26,087 nt of DNA from a virus. Shown here in pieces: positions 1-8,865 of the stretch; the stretch's first letter is position 1, and each line of letters begins with the position of its first letter. Below the pieces are notes generated by a model, which saw only the letters and a list, made by a program, of their open reading frames with translations, ran no database searches and was not told the origin of the DNA. The stretch covers positions 1 through 26,087 of the IMG/VR virus record IMGVR_UViG_3300032215_000197; one strand, written 5' to 3'. A program made the translations under genes and the position numbers.

Positions 1-2157
1 CAACCAAATATTACATCTGTTGGTACATTAAGTTCATTAGCAGTATTAGGTAATACAACAACAGGTAACTTGAGTGGTGCTAACTTAGTAAGTGCAAATT
101 ACTTAGCAGGTACATTGACAACTGCGGCACAACCAAATATTACATCTGTTGGTACATTAAGTTCATTAGCAGTTCTAGGTAATACTACAACAGGTAACTT
201 GACTGGTGCTAACTTGGTAAGTGCTAACTATGCTACAATCAGTTCTAATACATCTAGTGGTAATTTAGTAATAGGTGGCTCAACTCCTGATACTAGAGTA
301 ACAGTATATGGTGTAGGTCAATCAGCAAGTTACTCAATTACTGGTAACTCTACGACATCAGGTACAGACGTACACATTGCAGGTGCCGATAGCACACAAA
401 CACGTATCACACAAGATTCGTTTGGTAATAGTAACTCATATGTAGCATTCACTGGTCGTACTGCACGTGGTTCAGCGGCTACTCCACTACAATCACAAAC
501 TAATGACATCTTGTCACAGTTTACAGGTCGTGGTTTCAGTAACGGTAGCTTACAGTTTGGTAACTCATCTACTGGTCGTGTTGATGTGGTAGCGGCAGAA
601 AACTTTACTGATACAAGTCGTAGTACAAAGGTAATAGTTTATACAACTTCAGTTGGTAACATTACTCCTTCAGCGGCAGCTACATTTGATGGATATGGTA
701 ATTTATCTGTAGTTGGTGCAATAACAGCTCCAAATATTACAGCAAATACAGGTGTATTTACTGGTAATGCTAACGGATTAACAAATATTCCGGGTGCAAA
801 CGTAACAGGTACAGTATCAACAGCAACAAGTGCAACTACAGCAGGTACGGTAACAACAGCGGCTCAACCTAACATTACAAGTACAGGTACATTGACATCA
901 CTAACAGTAACAGGTAACGTAAGTGCTGGTAACGTAAGTGGTACATTATTGACAGGTACATTAGCAACTGCGGCACAACCAAACGTTACTTCACTTGGTA
1001 CATTATCTAGCTTGACAGTAACAGGAACAACTACGTCAGGTAACTTTGCTACAGCAGGTAACATCACAGCAAGTTTCTTAGTAAGTAACGTAGCAACAGG
1101 TACTGCACCGTTTACTGTAACAAGTACTACATTAGTTCCCAACTTGAACGTAGCACGTGCAAACATTGCTGATACAAGTACAGTAGCACTACAAACAACA
1201 GGTAATTTCTACTTAGACTTAGCAAGTGCAACATCCGGTAACATTACTAGAAGTGCTAATGCAGCTTTTGTTGCTAACGTAGCAAATGGTGCAATTACAG
1301 CAACAACATTTGTGGGTGCATTAAGTGGTGCGGCAACAAGTGCAACTACAGCGGGTACAGTAACAACGGCAGCACAAGGTAACATTACATCAGTTGGTAC
1401 ATTAACAGGATTAGGTGTTAATGGCACTGTAACTGCGGTAGCATTTACCGCTAACACAGGCGTGTTTACTGGTAATGGTAGTGGATTAAGTGCAATTGCA
1501 GGTGGTAACGTAACAGGTACTGTTTCAAGTGCAACTACCGCAGGTACTGTAACAACTGCGGCTCAGCCAAATATTACAAGTACAGGTACATTGACTTCAT
1601 TAGCAGTTACCGGTAATATTAGTGCAGGTAACGTAAGTGCAACAACATTTACAGGTGCATTGTCAGGTGCGGCAACTACTGCAGGCACTGTAACAACTGC
1701 GGCTCAGCCAAATATTACATCAGTGGGTACATTGAGTGCATTGAGTGTGACAGCAACTATTACAGGTTCTGTAAGTGGAACGGCAGCTACAGTAACAACA
1801 GCCGCTCAACCTAACATTACATCAGTTGGTACATTAACATCACTTGCTGTAACTGGTAACATCAGTGGTGCAAACGTAACTGCAACACATTATGGTGCGG
1901 CTACTGGTTTAACAGGTATCCCTGGTGCTAACGTAACAGGTACTGTACCAAGTGCAACTACTGCAGGTACTGTAACAACTGCGGCCCAACCAAATATTAC
2001 ATCAGTTGGTACATTGAGTGCATTGAGTGTGACAGCAACTATTACAGGTTCAGTAAGTGGTTCAGCAGGTACAGCAGGTAGTGCTACTACAGCAGGTACT
2101 GTAACAACTGCGGCACAACCAAATATTACATCAGTTGGTACATTAACTGGTCTAACA
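1..2157 (+). repeat. Degenerate in-frame tandem repeats encoding TAAQPNITS-type modules
   Basis: The codons for QPNITS or a close variant recur at 1, 130, 865, 976, 1375, 1564, 1705, 1807, 1987 and 2116, all in the same reading frame. Copies differ mostly at silent positions (caacca, cagcca, caacct), so they are old enough to have drifted while the protein was kept. Spacing is irregular (102 to 735 bases), because non-repeat blocks lie between 200 and 780 and between 1080 and 1370. Confidence 0.85.
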
Positions 2158-2631
2158 TTAACAAATGCGTCAACTATATCAGTTGGTTCAAATACCAACA
2201 CAGGGACACTTACTGGTAACTTCTCATTAAGTGCAGGTTCAAGATTGAATGCTACATACGCTGACTTGGCAGAAAAATATGTTGCTGACTCAGAGTACAC
2301 ACCTGGAACAGTTCTAGTATTTGGTGGTGAACAAGAAGTCACATTAGCTAATACATTTGATAGCACACGTGTAGCAGGTGTAGTAACAACTAACCCAGCT
2401 TATACAATGAACAATGATTGTCAAGGTGAACACGTGGTTAATGTTGCGCTACAAGGTCGTGTACCAGTTAAAGTAACAGGTAATGTTGCTAAAGGTGACT
2501 TAATGGTTACAGGTGAAAACGGTCGTGCTATTGCTAACAATGAAGCACGTGCTGGTACTATCATTGGTAAATCATTAGAGAACTTTACAGGTACTGAAGG
2601 TACTATTGAAGTCGCAGTTGGTCGATTCTAA
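1..2631 (+). CDS. Repetitive tail-fibre-like virion protein (5' truncated by window edge)
   Basis: The frame is open from base 1 to a TAA at 2629-2631 (876 residues visible), so the true start lies upstream; the TTG at 70 is not a convincing start. The visible protein is rich in Thr, Ala, Gly, Asn and Ser and is built from imperfect repeats around TAAQPNITSVGTL, at least ten copies, separated by degenerate blocks such as GNISAGNVSATTF. Such repeats suit an elongated beta-structured fibre. The last 130 residues differ: they begin near YADLAEKYVADSEYTPGTVL and end EVAVGRF, with little repetition. This resembles the C-terminal domains of phage fibre/appendage proteins, some of which act as intramolecular chaperones (peptidase G2-like 'ADxAE' region); that similarity is from memory and tentative. 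Probable role: host recognition or tail/neck decoration. There is no signal peptide or membrane segment in the visible part. Confidence 0.8.
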   Translation, partial: QPNITSVGTLSSLAVLGNTTTGNLSGANLVSANYLAGTLTTAAQPNITSVGTLSSLAVLGNTTTGNLTGANLVSANYATISSNTSSGNLVIGGSTPDTRVTVYGVGQSASYSITGNSTTSGTDVHIAGADSTQTRITQDSFGNSNSYVAFTGRTARGSAATPLQSQTNDILSQFTGRGFSNGSLQFGNSSTGRVDVVAAENFTDTSRSTKVIVYTTSVGNITPSAAATFDGYGNLSVVGAITAPNITANTGVFTGNANGLTNIPGANVTGTVSTATSATTAGTVTTAAQPNITSTGTLTSLTVTGNVSAGNVSGTLLTGTLATAAQPNVTSLGTLSSLTVTGTTTSGNFATAGNITASFLVSNVATGTAPFTVTSTTLVPNLNVARANIADTSTVALQTTGNFYLDLASATSGNITRSANAAFVANVANGAITATTFVGALSGAATSATTAGTVTTAAQGNITSVGTLTGLGVNGTVTAVAFTANTGVFTGNGSGLSAIAGGNVTGTVSSATTAGTVTTAAQPNITSTGTLTSLAVTGNISAGNVSATTFTGALSGAATTAGTVTTAAQPNITSVGTLSALSVTATITGSVSGTAATVTTAAQPNITSVGTLTSLAVTGNISGANVTATHYGAATGLTGIPGANVTGTVPSATTAGTVTTAAQPNITSVGTLSALSVTATITGSVSGSAGTAGSATTAGTVTTAAQPNITSVGTLTGLTLTNASTISVGSNTNTGTLTGNFSLSAGSRLNATYADLAEKYVADSEYTPGTVLVFGGEQEVTLANTFDSTRVAGVVTTNPAYTMNNDCQGEHVVNVALQGRVPVKVTGNVAKGDLMVTGENGRAIANNEARAGTIIGKSLENFTGTEGTIEVAVGRF

Positions 2632-2638
2632 AAAAAGG

Positions 2639-2687
2639 TCACATTGTATTTTGTAAACATTTTTTAAAAATGATAAGTACAATGTGA
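2639..2687 (+). promoter_or_regulatory. 10-bp inverted repeat overlapping the GTG start of the next gene
   Basis: TCACATTGTA (2639-2648) and TACAATGTGA (2678-2687) are perfect inverted copies. The right arm contains the GTG start codon at 2684. Between them CATTTTTTAAAAATG (2658-2672) is itself nearly palindromic. There is no T-run after the right arm, so it is not a classical terminator. It could be an operator, or an RNA hairpin that hides the start codon; neither is shown. Confidence 0.4.
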
Positions 2688-3130
2688 TTAATGTTTTTCA
2701 ATTAGAATATGTAACTAGGTTAAAGAGTTGGTACGACCTTAGGAAATCCCTCGAAAATAAAGATATTGCTACTGTCTGTCTAGAAATAGACAAATGGTGG
2801 CAATATGCACCTTTGGTTAACCGTCACTTACACCATCAGGATGTGGATAATTGGCCAGGTCCATGGGATTTATTAAATGACAATACATACTGTCAAATCT
2901 CTAGAGGTTTGGGTATGGTTTATACACTATTACTATTGGGTATAAAAGATATTGACTTTTGCCTAGCAAAAGACGATAATAGTGAAGAATTTGCCTTAGT
3001 CATGGTTGACCGCGCAAAATATGTATTGAATTACTACCCGAACTCAGTTCTAAATATTAATTCGACTCAATTTAAAACAGACTATAAAATAGATATAGCC
3101 AAAATAAAAAGTATAATAGGTGAAAAATGA
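2684..3130 (+). CDS. Conserved phage protein of unknown function, upstream of nrdA
   Basis: A 148-residue soluble protein with no signal peptide or membrane segment. The start is a GTG (MINVFQLEYV) inside an inverted repeat; no good ribosome-binding site precedes it and no ATG is available nearby, so the start is moderately sure. Visible features are a Trp-rich stretch (DKWWQYAPLVNRHLHHQDVDN, broken here only as description), a WPGPWDLL motif near residues 58-65 and an alpha-helical middle (SRGLGMVYTLLLLG). Small proteins with a WPxPW motif of this type occur in T4-like phages of marine bacteria, without assigned function as far as I recall. It ends in an ATGA overlap with nrdA, so the two are translationally coupled. 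Confidence 0.75.
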   Translation: MINVFQLEYVTRLKSWYDLRKSLENKDIATVCLEIDKWWQYAPLVNRHLHHQDVDNWPGPWDLLNDNTYCQISRGLGMVYTLLLLGIKDIDFCLAKDDNSEEFALVMVDRAKYVLNYYPNSVLNINSTQFKTDYKIDIAKIKSIIGEK

Positions 3131-5436
3131 TTAATGTAATTAAACGAAATGGTAGAAAAGAACCATTGGATCTAGAAAAATGGCAAGCACAAGTCGCAAA
3201 AGTATGTAAGAGCATAGCAGATGTAAGCCCGTCAATGGTAGAGATTAAAAGTCAACTACATTTTTATGATGGCATATCAACAAAACAAATTGATGAAATA
3301 ACACTTAGGGCAATCGTTGACCTAATTGATGTTGAATCACACCCTGATATTGGACATACCAATTATCAATTTGTTGCAGGCAAACAAAAGTTAAGCATGT
3401 TACGCAAAGATGTATATGGAGAATATCAACCGCCTCATTTATATAAAACTGTAAAAAAGAACGTAGATACTGGGTTATACTCTAACGAATTGCTTGAATG
3501 GTACACTGAAGATGATTGGAACAAGATGAATGATATGTTGGATCATTCTAAGGATGAGCAATATAGTTATGCCGCCATTGAGCAACTCATTGAAAAATAC
3601 CTAGTAAAAAATCGTAGCACAAAGGAAATATATGAAACTCCACAAATTAGATACATTATCGCCGCAGCCACAGTCTTTCATAAAGAAGAACCAAATAGTG
3701 CAAGAATGCGATATATCAAAGAATACTACAACGCAGCCAGTGACGGGTTATTCACATTGGCTACACCAGTACTGGCAGGGCTTGGTACGCCTACTAAGCA
3801 GTTTAGTAGTTGTGTGCTTATTCGCTCGGATGATGATTTGGACAGTATTTTCGCATCAGGAGAAATGATGGCAAAATATGCTAGCAAACGTGCTGGTATA
3901 GGCTTAGAAATTGGAAGACTACGTTCACTAGGTAGCCCTATTCGTGGTGGCGAAATTATGCACACCGGCATGGTTCCGTTTTTAAAGAAATGGTTCGGTG
4001 ATTTAAGAAGTTGCAGTCAAGGAGGTATTCGCAATGCAAGTGCTACAGTATTTTATCCCATTTGGCATCATCAGTTTGATGACCTTATTGTGCTTAAAAA
4101 CAATCAAGGTACAGAAGAAACTAGAGTTAGACACATGGACTACGGAGTTGTCCTTAGCGCATTCTTTTGGAAACGCTTTAAAAACAAAGAAAATATCACC
4201 TTCTTTGATCCGAATGAAGTACCCGACTTATATGAAGCCTTTTATCGTAACACAGCGTTATTTGAAGAACTGTATGTAAAATACGAAAATACACCAAAAT
4301 TACGCAAAAAGTCAATGGCTGCCGAAGAAGTATTCAAAAGCGGTATTCTAAAAGAAAGAACAGATACTGGTCGCATCTATCTAGTATTCATTGACAATGT
4401 AATGAATCAAGGACCATTTGATCCAGAATATCATACAATTTATCAGAGTAACCTTTGCTGTGAAATACTTTTACCTACTAAATCTTTTAAACGCCTTGAT
4501 GATGTGGACGGCCGCATTGCTCTTTGTACGCTCGGTAGTATCAACTGGGGAGCATTCCGCAATCCAGAAGACATGCGCCGTGTTTGCCGCATTTTACAGC
4601 GTAGTCTATGCAACATACTTGACTATCAAGACTTTTTAAGTATTCAAAGTAAATTAAGTAATGATGAAATATCACCACTTGGTATTGGTGTAACTAACTT
4701 AGCATACTGGCATGCAAAGCGTAGCTATAAGTATGGTGAAAAAGATGCACTACAAGAAGTTAAATCATGGATGGAACATCAGGCTTTTTATCTAACTGAA
4801 GCCACAGTTGAATTAGCTAAAGAAAGAGGTGCATGTGTCGATAGTAGTAAAACACGATATGGACAAGGAATATTCCCTTGGGAATTACGCGCCAATGGTG
4901 TTAATGATTTAGCAGATTTCACACCCGAATTAGATTGGGAACCATTGCGTGAAAACATGAAGCAATATGGTGTCCGTAATGCTACATTAATGGCTATTGC
5001 TCCTGTAGAATCTAGTAGTGTAGTTATCAATAGCACGAATGGTATTGAATTGCCGATGAGTTTGATTAGTGTGAAAGAAAGTAAAGCGGGAAGTTTTACG
5101 CAAGTTGTACCTGAATATGGCAAACTCAAGAACAAATATCAATTGATGTGGGAACAAAAAAACTGTGATGCTTATTTAAAAACATCCGCAGTTTTAGCGG
5201 CCTATGTGGACCAAAGCATAAGTACTAACACATTTTATAATCCTGCATTTTTTGTAGATAAAAAAGTACCAACAACATTGATAGCTAAGAATTTGATGCA
5301 AGCGCATATTTGGGGATTAAAAACTTTTTACTATAGCTTGATTAATAAACAAGGCAGTAAAGAAACACCAGAAGATAAGCCGTTAGAACTTATTGATTTT
5401 GACAATGAAGAAGATTGTGAAGCGTGTAAATTATAA
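3127..5436 (+). CDS. nrdA: Class Ia ribonucleotide reductase, alpha (large) subunit
   Basis: NrdA reduces ribonucleoside diphosphates to deoxyribonucleotides with the NrdB radical subunit. The 769 residues match the usual length. An N-terminal ATP-cone-like region (about 1-95) starts MINVIKRNGR. The active-site residues are visible: Cys229 (QFSSC), Asn442, Cys444 and Glu446 (SNLCCE) and Cys467 (ALCTLGSINWG), in the same order and spacing as E. coli C225, N437, C439, E441 and C462. The radical-transfer tyrosine pair is at 735-736 (FYY), and the C-terminal shuttle is Cys764-x-x-Cys767 (DCEACKL), which glutaredoxin would re-reduce. A glutaredoxin gene lies 3.4 kb downstream in the same gene string. 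The start overlaps the upstream stop (ATGA). All key residues are present, so the enzyme should be active. Confidence 0.97.
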   Translation: MINVIKRNGRKEPLDLEKWQAQVAKVCKSIADVSPSMVEIKSQLHFYDGISTKQIDEITLRAIVDLIDVESHPDIGHTNYQFVAGKQKLSMLRKDVYGEYQPPHLYKTVKKNVDTGLYSNELLEWYTEDDWNKMNDMLDHSKDEQYSYAAIEQLIEKYLVKNRSTKEIYETPQIRYIIAAATVFHKEEPNSARMRYIKEYYNAASDGLFTLATPVLAGLGTPTKQFSSCVLIRSDDDLDSIFASGEMMAKYASKRAGIGLEIGRLRSLGSPIRGGEIMHTGMVPFLKKWFGDLRSCSQGGIRNASATVFYPIWHHQFDDLIVLKNNQGTEETRVRHMDYGVVLSAFFWKRFKNKENITFFDPNEVPDLYEAFYRNTALFEELYVKYENTPKLRKKSMAAEEVFKSGILKERTDTGRIYLVFIDNVMNQGPFDPEYHTIYQSNLCCEILLPTKSFKRLDDVDGRIALCTLGSINWGAFRNPEDMRRVCRILQRSLCNILDYQDFLSIQSKLSNDEISPLGIGVTNLAYWHAKRSYKYGEKDALQEVKSWMEHQAFYLTEATVELAKERGACVDSSKTRYGQGIFPWELRANGVNDLADFTPELDWEPLRENMKQYGVRNATLMAIAPVESSSVVINSTNGIELPMSLISVKESKAGSFTQVVPEYGKLKNKYQLMWEQKNCDAYLKTSAVLAAYVDQSISTNTFYNPAFFVDKKVPTTLIAKNLMQAHIWGLKTFYYSLINKQGSKETPEDKPLELIDFDNEEDCEACKL

Positions 5437-5447
5437 AAAGGTATTGT

Positions 5448-6236
5448 ATGGCAAGAAAAATATTAGTAACTTTTGGATGTAGTTGGATGTACGGTGTGGG
5501 CACCGGATATGAAGAGGGAATGACCCTTAAAGACTATAACATATTAAGATATAGTGTTGGTAGTGTTGAAGTAGCTAACACAGTTAGTTTTAGGGGCCTA
5601 TTAGCTAAAAAATATGATTTTGAAAACATAAATTTTGGGTTAGGTGGTTCCAGTAATCAACATCAATTCTTACTCTTAAAAAAGTTTTTTAATTCAGATA
5701 GATATAAAGACCTTGTTAAAGAAAATGCAGAAATTGTAGTGTTACATGGTATAACATCAACCGCGAGATCCTACTTTTATGATATCAATGCTAATATAGC
5801 AAAGGACATTATGTTTAATAATGGCATAGCACAAAGCCCCGCTATCAAAAGTTATGTATTAAATTATTATAACCATGAACATGAAATTCAACTACTAACA
5901 GAAGAAATTCAATTTATTAATCAGTTCTATAAAGGGAATGGTATTAAAAATTTATGGTTTGATACTTTCAACACACACAAGTATAATTTTGAACTTGATA
6001 ATTTTTTAGGACACAATGATTTTGAAACACGTGATTTGTTGTCTCAAATGGCACAACAAACAGGTATACAAGATATGGATAAAAAATATCATACTTCAAC
6101 GTGGAAAATTGATAGTAATAGAGTAGAATTTTTAGTTAATAGCAAGCATTTAAATCCCTTCAGTCAGCACCCAACGAAATTAGGTCACCAACTTATAGCA
6201 GATATAATTAGCAAAGAACTTGAGAGCATAATTTAA
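5448..6236 (+). CDS. SGNH/GDSL-hydrolase-like protein between nrdA and nrdB
   Basis: A 262-residue protein with features of the SGNH hydrolase fold: a block-I-like TFGCSWMYG near residues 8-16 (Ser12 as candidate nucleophile), a FGLGGSSNQ segment near 65 corresponding to the block II glycine, and a C-terminal HPTKLGH typical of block V. The Asp normally three residues before the block V His is not visible here (NPFSQHP), so catalysis is uncertain. No signal peptide is seen, so it would act in the cytoplasm or in the virion. It is inserted between the two ribonucleotide reductase subunits, 11 bases after nrdA and 1 base before nrdB, so it is co-transcribed with them, but there is no obvious functional link. 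SGNH-like proteins of this form are common in marine myoviruses. Confidence 0.65.
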   Translation: MARKILVTFGCSWMYGVGTGYEEGMTLKDYNILRYSVGSVEVANTVSFRGLLAKKYDFENINFGLGGSSNQHQFLLLKKFFNSDRYKDLVKENAEIVVLHGITSTARSYFYDINANIAKDIMFNNGIAQSPAIKSYVLNYYNHEHEIQLLTEEIQFINQFYKGNGIKNLWFDTFNTHKYNFELDNFLGHNDFETRDLLSQMAQQTGIQDMDKKYHTSTWKIDSNRVEFLVNSKHLNPFSQHPTKLGHQLIADIISKELESII

Positions 6237-6237
6237 T

Positions 6238-7338
6238 ATGAGCAAACAACAATACAACTTAAGCACTAAAACAGATTATTTGAATAGAAAAATGTTTTTG
6301 GACCCGGAAGGTCCCGTAACCATTCAAAGATTTGAAGAAGTAAAATATAACAAACTAGTAAAGATTGAACAAACAGCACGTGGATTCTTTTGGGTACCTG
6401 AAGAAATAAGTTTAACTAAAGATGCCAATGACTTTAAAGAAGCTAGTAGCACAGTTAAACATATCTTTACAAGTAATTTATTACGTCAAACTGCACTAGA
6501 CAGTTTACAGGGTCGCGGCCCTAGTCAAATCTTTACTCCTGTAGTAAGTATTCCCGAAATGGAAGCACTAATGTATAATTGGAGCTTTTTTGAGACAAAT
6601 ATACATAGTCGTAGCTATAGTCACATTATTCGCAATATTTACAACGTCCCGAAAGATGTGTTCAATACTATTCATGATACACAGGAAATTATTGGTATGG
6701 CAAGTAGTGTTGGTAAGTACTACGATAATCTACACCTAATTAATTGCAGAAAAGAAGTGGGAGAATTTATCTCAGAAGTAGAACATATCAAAGCAATTTG
6801 GTTAGCACTACATGCTAGTTATGCACTAGAAGCATTCCGCTTTATGGTAAGTTTTGCTACAAGTTTAGCAATGGTTGAGAACAAAATCTTTATTGGTAAT
6901 GGTAATATTATCAGTTTAATTTTACAAGATGAGTTACTACATAAAGAATGGACTGCTTGGTTAATTAATCAAGTAATCAAAGAAGATCCTCGTTTTCTTA
7001 ATGCAAAATTAGATTGTGAAAAAGAAGTATATCAAATTTATGTTGATGTAATTCGTGAAGAAAAAGAATGGGCTGAGTACTTATTCAAGTTTGGTCCTGT
7101 TATTGGACTAAATGCAAATATTCTTAAAGACTTTGTAGACTTCACTGCAAAGGGAGCATTAAGCGATATTGGTATTAAATATCAATCACCTGCTCCAAAG
7201 TCAACTCCTATCCCTTGGTTTAATAAACATAGTGACACAAGTAAAAAACAAACAGCACTACAAGAGAGTGAATCAACAAATTATGTTATTGGTGTAATGG
7301 GTGATACATTAGACTATGACGCATTACCAAATTTATAA
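6238..7338 (+). CDS. nrdB: Class Ia ribonucleotide reductase, beta (radical, diiron) subunit
   Basis: NrdB houses the diiron-tyrosyl radical cofactor and passes the radical to NrdA. The 366 residues match the family. Metal ligands and the radical tyrosine can be placed: Asp88 (ALDSLQG), Glu119 and His123 (FETNIHSRSY), Tyr127 as radical site, Glu198 (ALEAFRF), Glu232 and His235 (DELLH). Glu119 and His123 are separated by four residues, whereas the E. coli pattern is E115 and H118 (three apart); an alignment with phage NrdB would show if this is lineage-specific. The C-terminal tail (DTLDYDALPNL) is acidic and hydrophobic, as expected for the NrdA-docking peptide. It belongs to the same gene string as nrdA and glutaredoxin. 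Confidence 0.96.
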   Translation: MSKQQYNLSTKTDYLNRKMFLDPEGPVTIQRFEEVKYNKLVKIEQTARGFFWVPEEISLTKDANDFKEASSTVKHIFTSNLLRQTALDSLQGRGPSQIFTPVVSIPEMEALMYNWSFFETNIHSRSYSHIIRNIYNVPKDVFNTIHDTQEIIGMASSVGKYYDNLHLINCRKEVGEFISEVEHIKAIWLALHASYALEAFRFMVSFATSLAMVENKIFIGNGNIISLILQDELLHKEWTAWLINQVIKEDPRFLNAKLDCEKEVYQIYVDVIREEKEWAEYLFKFGPVIGLNANILKDFVDFTAKGALSDIGIKYQSPAPKSTPIPWFNKHSDTSKKQTALQESESTNYVIGVMGDTLDYDALPNL

Positions 7339-7350
7339 AAGGAAAATGAA

Positions 7351-8250
7351 ATGAAAAAATTATTAGTTATATTAAGTTTACTCGCACTATCAGCGTGTAC
7401 TAAACCAACTAGCGAAGTACCTAAAGCAACTGCAACTGCCCCAACATTTGTATTAGACTACACTGCAAATTGCACATCAGGTGGTGCACCTACTATTAGT
7501 GGTAACTCTATAACGTTTGGCTCAGGCACACAATGTCAAGCAGGTAGATTAGTAGCCACACAAAGTTATGCTAACATTACTGAATTTAGAGCCACTGTAG
7601 ATTTAAGTAAGTTAGGAAACAACTATGTTAACGCATCTATCTACTTAGTATCGAACCCTGTACAACCAACAACACAACCAATTGGCAACAATTATTGTGA
7701 CGCAGGTGGCAATGGTAATCAGTGGAATTGTAGAGAAATTGATTTTATGGAAACTAACGGTAATAAGTTATATCAAACTACATTACATTTGGGAACAGGT
7801 GGTAGTTCAGCACCACAACGCTATGAATATTCATATGCTAGTACAGCATTAAACAATAGTTGCTTTACTAGTGCTAATATGAAAAACGACCCAACAGCTG
7901 GATTACATGATATGACTAGTATTGATATGACTAAACCTTTTGATATGGTTGCATCTATCACATACGATACACCTAGAATGGTAGTAACTTATCAACAAGG
8001 TTCTACCAGTGTTGTAGTATATGATACCAATGATGGATCAGGCGCAGAAGGAAGCGGAACAGTAGATATGAATGACTTAGTAACTACGATGAAGAACGGC
8101 TATTGGCCTGTTATATCATTTTGGCAAGGCTATAGCCCTAAGGGCCCAGGCTCTGCTCCATGGTGGAATGGAAGCTGTGGATGGGGTGCATTATGCAACA
8201 ACACTAGTTCATATTGGAGTGTGAGCAACGTTCAAGTAACTACGAAATAA
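7351..8250 (+). CDS. Predicted lipoprotein with GH16-like glucanase motif
   Basis: A 299-residue protein with a lipoprotein signal: a short Lys-rich start, a hydrophobic run and a lipobox LSAC with Cys16, so it would be exported, lipidated and membrane anchored. The mature part is rich in Thr, Ser, Asn and Gly, with a beta-rich look. EIDFMET at 129-135 fits the E-x-D-x-x-E catalytic signature of glycoside hydrolase family 16 (concanavalin-like fold); Glu129 and Glu134 would be the nucleophile and acid/base. A C-terminal PWWNGSCGWG segment and paired cysteines suggest disulfides and an aromatic glycan site. The ribosome-binding site aaaagga lies 7 bases upstream of the ATG. Assignment to GH16 rests on one motif, so the substrate (beta-glucan or other) is unknown. 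A phage-encoded lipoprotein is unusual; it may alter the host surface during infection. Confidence 0.6.
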   Translation: MKKLLVILSLLALSACTKPTSEVPKATATAPTFVLDYTANCTSGGAPTISGNSITFGSGTQCQAGRLVATQSYANITEFRATVDLSKLGNNYVNASIYLVSNPVQPTTQPIGNNYCDAGGNGNQWNCREIDFMETNGNKLYQTTLHLGTGGSSAPQRYEYSYASTALNNSCFTSANMKNDPTAGLHDMTSIDMTKPFDMVASITYDTPRMVVTYQQGSTSVVVYDTNDGSGAEGSGTVDMNDLVTTMKNGYWPVISFWQGYSPKGPGSAPWWNGSCGWGALCNNTSSYWSVSNVQVTTK

Positions 8251-8261
8251 AAGGAAACAAA

Positions 8262-8864
8262 ATGAAAAAACTATTAGCAATTATAGCATTACTAATACTA
8301 TCAAACCCCGTATTTGCTCAACCAGCTAAAGATGGCATTACAACTTGTAATGGTGAGTACGCACTATGTGCCGCAAGCACTTGTAAACCAACTGGAAGAA
8401 CAATTACTGGTAATAACGGTGTACCTTATCCTGAAGTAGAATGTCGTTGTCCTATTCTTGACGGTGTGGCTATTGCTGATACAAGTGCCGGCAACATGAA
8501 GGGTAGTTGTGCCGCAACAGATAGCAATCATGTCTGGAGTTTGTTTGCACCCAAAGTGTTCTATCCACAAGAGGCTAATAACTTTAGTCCTCTACCTTGG
8601 AAACAAAAAGCTACTATACAGAAGTGTGATGCTAGTTTGAATCTTGGTGCAAAGTCTAGTAACTGCTTTAGTTGGAACTGTAAGAAAGGTGCAGGTGGCA
8701 TAGCAATATGTTCATGCCCTACTGGTCAAGTACCACCTGCAACATCGTTCTTAACAGAAGCAGGTCAAGGTAATCCAGATGCATGTGCCCAATACCCGGT
8801 AAGTTTACCAATCAAAGCACAAGACAAAGCAGAAGCTAAAACAAATATAGTTAAAGGAAAATAA
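8262..8864 (+). CDS. Secreted cysteine-rich protein of unknown function
   Basis: The ATG at 8262 follows an AAGGAA ribosome-binding site and begins a classical signal peptide (MKKLLAIIALLILSNPVFA), with probable cleavage after AFA at residue 19; an upstream in-frame start would bury this signal, so 8262 is chosen. The mature protein of about 181 residues has 12 cysteines, many in close pairs (CRC, CSC, and CFSWNC), suggesting a disulfide-stabilised periplasmic protein. The C terminus is Lys/Ala-rich. I do not recognise the family. It sits directly after the lipoprotein gene with 11 bases between, so both exported proteins are probably co-expressed. The next gene encodes glutaredoxin, but that is cytoplasmic and need not be linked. 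Confidence 0.75.
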   Translation: MKKLLAIIALLILSNPVFAQPAKDGITTCNGEYALCAASTCKPTGRTITGNNGVPYPEVECRCPILDGVAIADTSAGNMKGSCAATDSNHVWSLFAPKVFYPQEANNFSPLPWKQKATIQKCDASLNLGAKSSNCFSWNCKKGAGGIAICSCPTGQVPPATSFLTEAGQGNPDACAQYPVSLPIKAQDKAEAKTNIVKGK

Positions 8865-8865
8865 A

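Noticed and set aside
864-2366. Long open frames on the - strand across the fibre gene.
   Set aside because: They mirror the repetitive Thr/Ala-rich + strand gene, have no ribosome-binding sites and give low-complexity Val/Ala/Pro sequences.
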